Shown here in pieces: positions 63,912 to 64,000 of a stretch of DNA of 64,000 nucleotides. The notes beneath the pieces were generated by a model. The model saw only the letters and a program-made list of their open reading frames with translations, was not told where the DNA came from and searched no databases. Numbering within the stretch: position 1 is the first letter of the stretch; every line of letters begins with the position of its first letter. The position numbers and the translations under genes were made by a program. Source of the stretch: Coccinella septempunctata (taxonomy: Eukaryota; Arthropoda; Insecta; Coleoptera; Coccinellidae); the NCBI RefSeq assembly GCF_907165205.1, contig NC_058193.1, positions 9,176,001-9,240,000 of the forward strand, written 5' to 3'.

Positions 63912-64000
63912 CCCCCTGTAGTTCCGAAGAAATTAACTTACGATGAAATAGTGAGTTTAATTTCACGACTCTATCTACCCCTAGAAATAATGACCTTACT
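63912..64000 (-). mobile_element. Gypsy element internal end with polypurine tract, continuing past the window
   Basis: On the minus strand CGGAACTACAGGGGG directly precedes the LTR start at 63911, as a PPT does. The coding region must lie beyond 64000. Confidence 0.7.

Overview
This window looks like heterochromatin-style or TE-island DNA from an arthropod, most probably an insect. It is AT-rich and I find no convincing host gene in it. Almost every coding stretch belongs to a transposable element: APE-type non-LTR retrotransposons (LINEs), two copies of an R4/Dong-like LINE with a restriction-like endonuclease, a Penelope-like element, a BEL/Pao LTR element, several Ty3/gypsy LTR elements and a handful of palindromic MITEs. 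The insect call rests on this mixture of clades and on the lineage-typical ORF1 proteins, not on a host gene. I do not name a species.

Layout. 1-1348: LINE 3' part (+). 1481-3027: 5'-truncated Jockey-like LINE (-). 3028-7004: AT-rich DNA with no genes but with AT microsatellites, two perfect hairpins and a 107-bp MITE candidate. 7005-9130: Penelope-like element (-) with rearranged terminal repeats and a hammerhead-ribozyme-like motif. 9160-19680: Dong/R4 copy A (-), split by a BEL/Pao element (10501-17998, 5-bp target duplication) and by a LINE 3' end (18138-18479). 19670-21960 and 22131-22721: two LINE fragments (-). 22722-29022: LINE D (+), carrying an 88-bp-arm foldback, a 634-bp Penelope-like foldback with a 14-bp target duplication, a 5'-truncated LINE and a 393-bp MITE. 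30072-31959: eroded gypsy copy C. 31960-36500: LINE F (+) with a DNA transposon inside its endonuclease. 36519-40420: Dong/R4 copy B (+) sitting between AAT microsatellites. 40436-44340: LINE H (-), the best preserved LINE, with both ORFs open. 44485-45938: LINE I (-).

45939-62512 is a three-deep nest. An old gypsy LTR plus leader (copy A) is split by LINE E (47263-62013). LINE E is in turn split at the fourth codon of its ORF2 by gypsy B (48849-58714). Gypsy B has two 1,202-bp LTRs that look identical, a 4-bp target duplication (AATT), and open gag and pol reading frames. From 62513 to the edge a further gypsy LTR lies in the opposite orientation.

The most informative signals are the following. 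(1) The gypsy B gag-pol junction has a slippery heptamer directly abutting the gag stop. A pseudoknot-capable sequence follows it and is conserved, with a base-pair-improving change, in relic copy C. (2) Hammerhead-like cores occur in the Penelope-derived sequences. (3) TAA/AAT tails of LINEs appear to provide landing sites for the Dong-like element. (4) The gypsy LTRs contain a nested dyad around a TATA-like box, a conserved splice donor and ~110-bp tandem repeats. (5) A seven-fold GGACTT motif lies in the gypsy B leader. None of the host-like small ORFs outside these elements is supported.
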